NCBI RefSeq assembly: GCF_022095675.1
Contig: NZ_JAHYSG010000150.1
Location: 1-24,644 of the forward strand
Length of the DNA: 24,644 nucleotides
Source: Dactylosporangium sp. AC04546
Lineage (GTDB): Bacteria > Actinomycetota > Actinomycetes > Mycobacteriales > Micromonosporaceae
Direction of reading: 5' to 3'
The notes beneath the pieces are model-generated. The model ran no database searches, was not told where the DNA came from, and worked only from the letters and a program-made list of their open reading frames with translations. The position numbers were made by a program, and so were the translations under genes. Positions 22,352 through 24,644 of the stretch are shown piece after piece; position 1 is the stretch's first letter, and each line of letters begins with the position of its first letter.

Positions 22352-22539
22352 GCGAGCGTATGGCGCCGCTGTACTGCGCGTACTGCGGCGACGAGGATCT
22401 CCGGCCACATGAGGACACCCATGGCGCGTGGGAGTGCCGCAGCTGCGCGCGGGTTTTCAGCTTGAAGTTCCTGGGATTGGCGGCATCTGCCCTGCCGGCC
22501 TCGCGGCCGGCGGCATCAGCGTTGGAGGCGAAGCGATGA
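22348..22539 (+). CDS. Small four-cysteine zinc-ribbon protein in the sulfur operon
   Basis: The 63-residue protein has two CxxC knuckles, Cys10-Cys13 (CAYCGDEDL) and Cys30-Cys33 (CRSCARVF), followed by an alanine-rich tail. The knuckle spacing suits a rubredoxin-like iron site or a zinc ribbon. Its ATG overlaps the sulfite reductase stop (ATGA), and its own stop overlaps the cysH start (ATGA), so it is made in step with both. It is too small for many gene finders but the double coupling and the conserved cysteine pattern support it as real. A role as an electron carrier, assembly factor or metal sensor for sulfite or APS reductase is inference; no function is known to me. Confidence 0.8.
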   Translation: MSERMAPLYCAYCGDEDLRPHEDTHGAWECRSCARVFSLKFLGLAASALPASRPAASALEAKR

Positions 22540-23255
22540 GCACAGCCACGGCCACGACCACCCGTTCACGCGAAGAGATGATCGCGCTGGCCAAGGACGC
22601 GTCGGCGCGTCTGGAGAACCAGCCCGCAGAGAAGATCGTCGAGTGGGCCGCCGGCGAGTTCGGCGACCGGTTCTGTGTGACCAGCTCGTTCGCCGACGCG
22701 GTGCTCGCCCACGTGGTGTCGAAGGTCGTGCCCGGCGTGCCGGTGATCTTCCTCGACACGGGCCTGCACTTCGCCGAGACGCTGCGCGTGCGCGAGGTCG
22801 TCCAGCGGACGCTGCCGGTGACCGTGCGGTCGATCCGCCCGCGGCAGACCGTCGCCGAGCAGGACGCCGAGTTCGGCCCGCGGCTCTACGCCCGCGACCC
22901 CGACGAGTGCTGCTTCCTGCGCAAGATCGAGCCGCTGGAGCGGGCTCTCGACGACTACGACGCCTGGGCCGCCGGCCTGCGCCGCGACGAGTCGCCGAGC
23001 CGCGCCAACACGCCGATCGTGAGCTTCGAGCAGGCCCGCGGCAAGATCAAGGTGTCGCCGCTGGCCCAGTGGAGCCAGGCCGACGTCGACGCCTACATCT
23101 CGCGCTACAACGTGCCGGTGAACGCGCTGATGCGCCAGGGCTACGCGTCGGTCGGCTGCTGGCCGTGCACCCGGCGGACCCCTCCGGGCGGCGACCCGCG
23201 CGGCGGACGCTGGCCGATGTTCGACAAGACCGAGTGCGGCCTGCACACCGGATGA
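22536..23255 (+). CDS. cysH: Assimilatory APS reductase (phosphoadenylyl-sulfate reductase family)
   Basis: The 239-residue enzyme reduces adenylyl sulfate to sulfite using thioredoxin. It has the [4Fe-4S] cysteines that separate APS from PAPS reductases: the Cys125-Cys126 pair in DECCFLRKIEPL and the Cys208/Cys211 pair in VGCWPC. The catalytic C-terminal cysteine is Cys234 in KTECGLH. Nucleotide-binding parts are TSSFADAVL at 49-57, FLDTGLHF at 72-79 and RRDES at 149-153. Its ATG overlaps the stop of the zinc-ribbon gene, and GGAGG lies 8 bp upstream. The product sulfite is the substrate of the reductase encoded two genes upstream. cysD/cysN genes are not in the window. Confidence 0.95.
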   Translation: MSTATATTTRSREEMIALAKDASARLENQPAEKIVEWAAGEFGDRFCVTSSFADAVLAHVVSKVVPGVPVIFLDTGLHFAETLRVREVVQRTLPVTVRSIRPRQTVAEQDAEFGPRLYARDPDECCFLRKIEPLERALDDYDAWAAGLRRDESPSRANTPIVSFEQARGKIKVSPLAQWSQADVDAYISRYNVPVNALMRQGYASVGCWPCTRRTPPGGDPRGGRWPMFDKTECGLHTG

Positions 23256-23989
23256 CGTCCGCTGTTCTGCTCGTCGCGCACGGCTCGTCCGATCCGCGAG
23301 CGGCGGCGACCACGCGGGCCCTGGCCCGCGCCGTCGCCGCCCAGCGGCCCGGCCTTGACGTCCGCAGCTCCTTCCTCGACCACGCCGGCCCACGCCCGGG
23401 CCAGGTGCTGGTCGACTTCGAGCGGCTCGGCCACCGCTCGGCGGTCGTCGTGCCGCTGCTGCTGACCTCCGCGTACCACGGCCGCGTCGACCTGCCGGCC
23501 GTCCTCGACGAGGCCCGCGCCGACGGCCTGCGCCTCGACCTGACCGTCACCGACGTGCTCGGCCCGACCCACGGCCACGTCCCGCCGCTGCTGCTGGCCG
23601 CGCTGCGCCGCAGCCTGCCCGCGGTGGACCACGACGGCGTCGTGCTGGTCGCCGCCGGTACCCGCGACGACCTGGCCCGGCACTCGGTCGACGTGGCGGC
23701 GTCAGCCCTGGGCGCGCTGCTGGGCGTGCCGTGCCGGGCGGGCTTCGCGTCGGGCTCCCCGGTGACGCCCGCCGTCGCGGTGTCGGCGCTGCGATCGGCC
23801 GGCTGCGCGCGGATCGCGATCTCGTCGTACTTCCTGGCCCCGGGCCGCCTCCACGACCAGGCCGTGGCGTCGGCGCTGTCAGCGGGCGCGCTGTCCCCGG
23901 CGTCCCCACCCTTGGGCAACAACCTGGACATGGCCCGCCTGGTGGCCTCCCGGATCGGCTACGCGGCCCCGACCCGCACGGCGGCCTGA
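23252..23989 (+). CDS. Sirohydrochlorin ferrochelatase/cobaltochelatase (CbiX-type)
   Basis: The 245-residue protein contains two fused CbiX-like halves. The first carries the metal-inserting histidines His10 (LLVAHGSSDPR) and His75 (LLTSAYHGRVD). The second (LVAAGTRDDLAR, then ISSYFLAPGRLHDQ) lacks the matching histidines, as in other two-domain chelatases with a single active site. In this operon the likely job is to insert iron into sirohydrochlorin, giving the siroheme needed by sulfite reductase. Cobalt insertion for cobalamin is possible but less fitting. The ATG overlaps the cysH stop by four bases. It is the last gene of the operon; the next gene starts 36 bp on with its own promoter. 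Confidence 0.9.
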   Translation: MTSAVLLVAHGSSDPRAAATTRALARAVAAQRPGLDVRSSFLDHAGPRPGQVLVDFERLGHRSAVVVPLLLTSAYHGRVDLPAVLDEARADGLRLDLTVTDVLGPTHGHVPPLLLAALRRSLPAVDHDGVVLVAAGTRDDLARHSVDVAASALGALLGVPCRAGFASGSPVTPAVAVSALRSAGCARIAISSYFLAPGRLHDQAVASALSAGALSPASPPLGNNLDMARLVASRIGYAAPTRTAA

Positions 23990-24013
23990 TACCCGCACGT
24001 GGTGCGTGACGGT

Positions 24014-24025
24014 TACCGTAGAAAA
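24014..24025 (+). promoter_or_regulatory. Candidate leaderless promoter (-10 TACCGT) of the zinc-ribbon gene
   Basis: TACCGT at 24014-24019 is followed by AGAAAA and then ATG 24026. There is no Shine-Dalgarno sequence, which fits leaderless initiation. Confidence 0.5.
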
Positions 24026-24358
24026 ATGCAGATGACATGCCCGAAGTGTCGTGGCGAGATGCGCCAGTACGAGCGGAGCGGCGTCACGGTAGACCAGTGC
24101 GTTGAATGCCGGGGCATCTTCCTCGACCGCGGTGAGCTGGAGCGCCTGACGGAGGCCGAGGCCACCTGGAACAACAATCGCCAGGCCACACCCCCGCCGC
24201 CGGCTCCGGCGCCGGGCTACCCGCCGCAGCAGCCCTACACCCACCAGCCGTCGCACGGTTCGCACGGCTACGGCTCCCACGGATACGGCCACTACGGCCA
24301 CCACAAGCGCCACAAGCGCCACAAGCGCGACAGCTTCTTCGGCGAACTGTTCGACTGA
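24026..24358 (+). CDS. TFIIB-type zinc-ribbon protein with histidine-rich tail
   Basis: The 110-residue protein starts with a zf-TFIIB ribbon: CPKC at 5-8 and CVEC at 25-28, continuing RGIFLDRGELERL, the family signature. A proline-rich linker (55-70) leads to a histidine- and glycine-rich stretch (SHGSHGYGSHGYGHYGHH at about 76-93), then three KRH units and a terminal DSFFGELFD. The DNA under the KRH units is three exact CACAAGCGC copies. The ribbon family is widespread in actinobacteria without a known role. The tail could bind nickel, zinc or nucleic acid. It is not overlapped with the sulfur operon and has its own promoter candidate and terminator. Confidence 0.88.
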   Translation: MQMTCPKCRGEMRQYERSGVTVDQCVECRGIFLDRGELERLTEAEATWNNNRQATPPPPAPAPGYPPQQPYTHQPSHGSHGYGSHGYGHYGHHKRHKRHKRDSFFGELFD

Positions 24359-24367
24359 CGCCTGTCT

Positions 24368-24402
24368 CCGGGGCGGGGCGCCGGCCAAGGCACCCGCCCC
24401 GG
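24368..24402 (+). terminator. Strong GC-rich terminator hairpin
   Basis: CCGGGGCGGG (24368-24377) pairs perfectly with CCCGCCCCGG (24393-24402), and the loop can pair further through CGCC/GGC. It starts 10 bp after the zinc-ribbon stop codon. Confidence 0.8.
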
Positions 24403-24447
24403 CGGCGTTCTCCCGCTGTCGCGCACTTAGCCGCGGGCATTCGGTCC

Positions 24448-24499
24448 GCGCTCAGCCCTTGCGCTCGACTCTTGCGCTCAGCCCCTTGCGCTCAACCTC
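24448..24499. repeat. Tandem array of TTGCGCTC units
   Basis: Four imperfect units of 11-14 bp start at 24448, 24459, 24472 and 24486, each containing GCGCTC followed by RRCYC-like bases. The array lies after the terminator in a stretch without genes. Confidence 0.65.
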
Positions 24500-24593
24500 T
24501 GGCGGCCCTGGCCTTCCGATTCCCGAAATGTCGCTTAAATCGGGCAAATTCGGGGACCACAACCTCAGGATTGCGAGCTTGTGGGACGGGGCC

Positions 24594-24644
24594 GTGCGGC
24601 AGGGTTGGTCGTGGAGCGGGGGTGTGCGGCGGGGTGTCGTGGGG
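24594..24644. repeat. G-rich imperfect direct repeat at the window end
   Basis: GTGCGGCAGGGTTGGTCGTG at 24594 recurs with few changes from 24624, a 30-bp period, running off the window. With the tandem array, 24403-24644 contains no gene I can support; an AT-richer patch with CCCGAA (24522-24527) and TTCGGG (24549-24554) inverted arms lies between them. Confidence 0.5.

Noticed and set aside
24290..24340. Short repeats as a CRISPR array
   Set aside because: The CACAAGCGC copies are contiguous, in frame and encode KRH units; there are no spacers.

Overview
The window is high-GC DNA with the gene content, codon bias and leaderless start codons of an actinobacterium. The mix of a SigR/RsrA pair, a WhiB-like protein, a PdtaS-type kinase and actinobacterial versions of RsgA, AroA and sulfite reductase points to the Micromonosporaceae or a near relative. 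That placement is inferred from recall of protein families, not from a search. It reads as ordinary chromosome: no tRNA, rRNA, CRISPR array, insertion sequence or phage gene was recognised.

Layout. (1) Positions 1-5781, minus strand: a tight four-gene unit transcribed from 5781 down to 1. It encodes a membrane GGDEF/EAL cyclic-di-GMP enzyme, an alpha-oxoamine-synthase-like PLP enzyme, an MFS exporter and an NTF2-like protein cut by the window edge. (2) 5782-8308: a DMT-family transporter and hisN on the minus strand, divergent from a DUF2087 regulator-like gene. (3) 8285-14363: a housekeeping and redox block with rsgA and aroA (minus), then an SRAP-domain protein, a WhiB-like protein, an alpha/beta hydrolase, sigR, rsrA and a 71-residue biotin/lipoyl carrier (plus). 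A textbook SigR promoter lies upstream of sigR. (4) 14360-18713: an accessory-looking stretch with a GNAT enzyme, a TetR repressor divergent from a DHA2 efflux pump through a shared region holding three operator copies, an SIS-domain sugar-phosphate enzyme preceded by two palindromes, and a lipoprotein. (5) 18737-20233: pdtaS. (6) 20406-23989: an assimilatory sulfate-reduction operon in which a cysteine-ending leader peptide precedes sulfite reductase, a small zinc-ribbon protein, APS reductase and a sirohydrochlorin chelatase, the last four joined by ATGA overlaps. (7) 24026-24644: a small zinc-ribbon protein, a strong terminator, and a repeat-rich tail with no recognisable gene.

How the parts work together. 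SigR and RsrA form a thiol-redox switch, and the sulfur operon makes the sulfide needed for cysteine and hence mycothiol, so the two regions are functionally linked. The left operon joins cyclic-di-GMP turnover to a possible small-molecule synthase and exporter; it is the most attractive candidate for an undescribed system. The TetR/DHA2 region is a self-contained drug-responsive efflux module with a well-resolved operator array.
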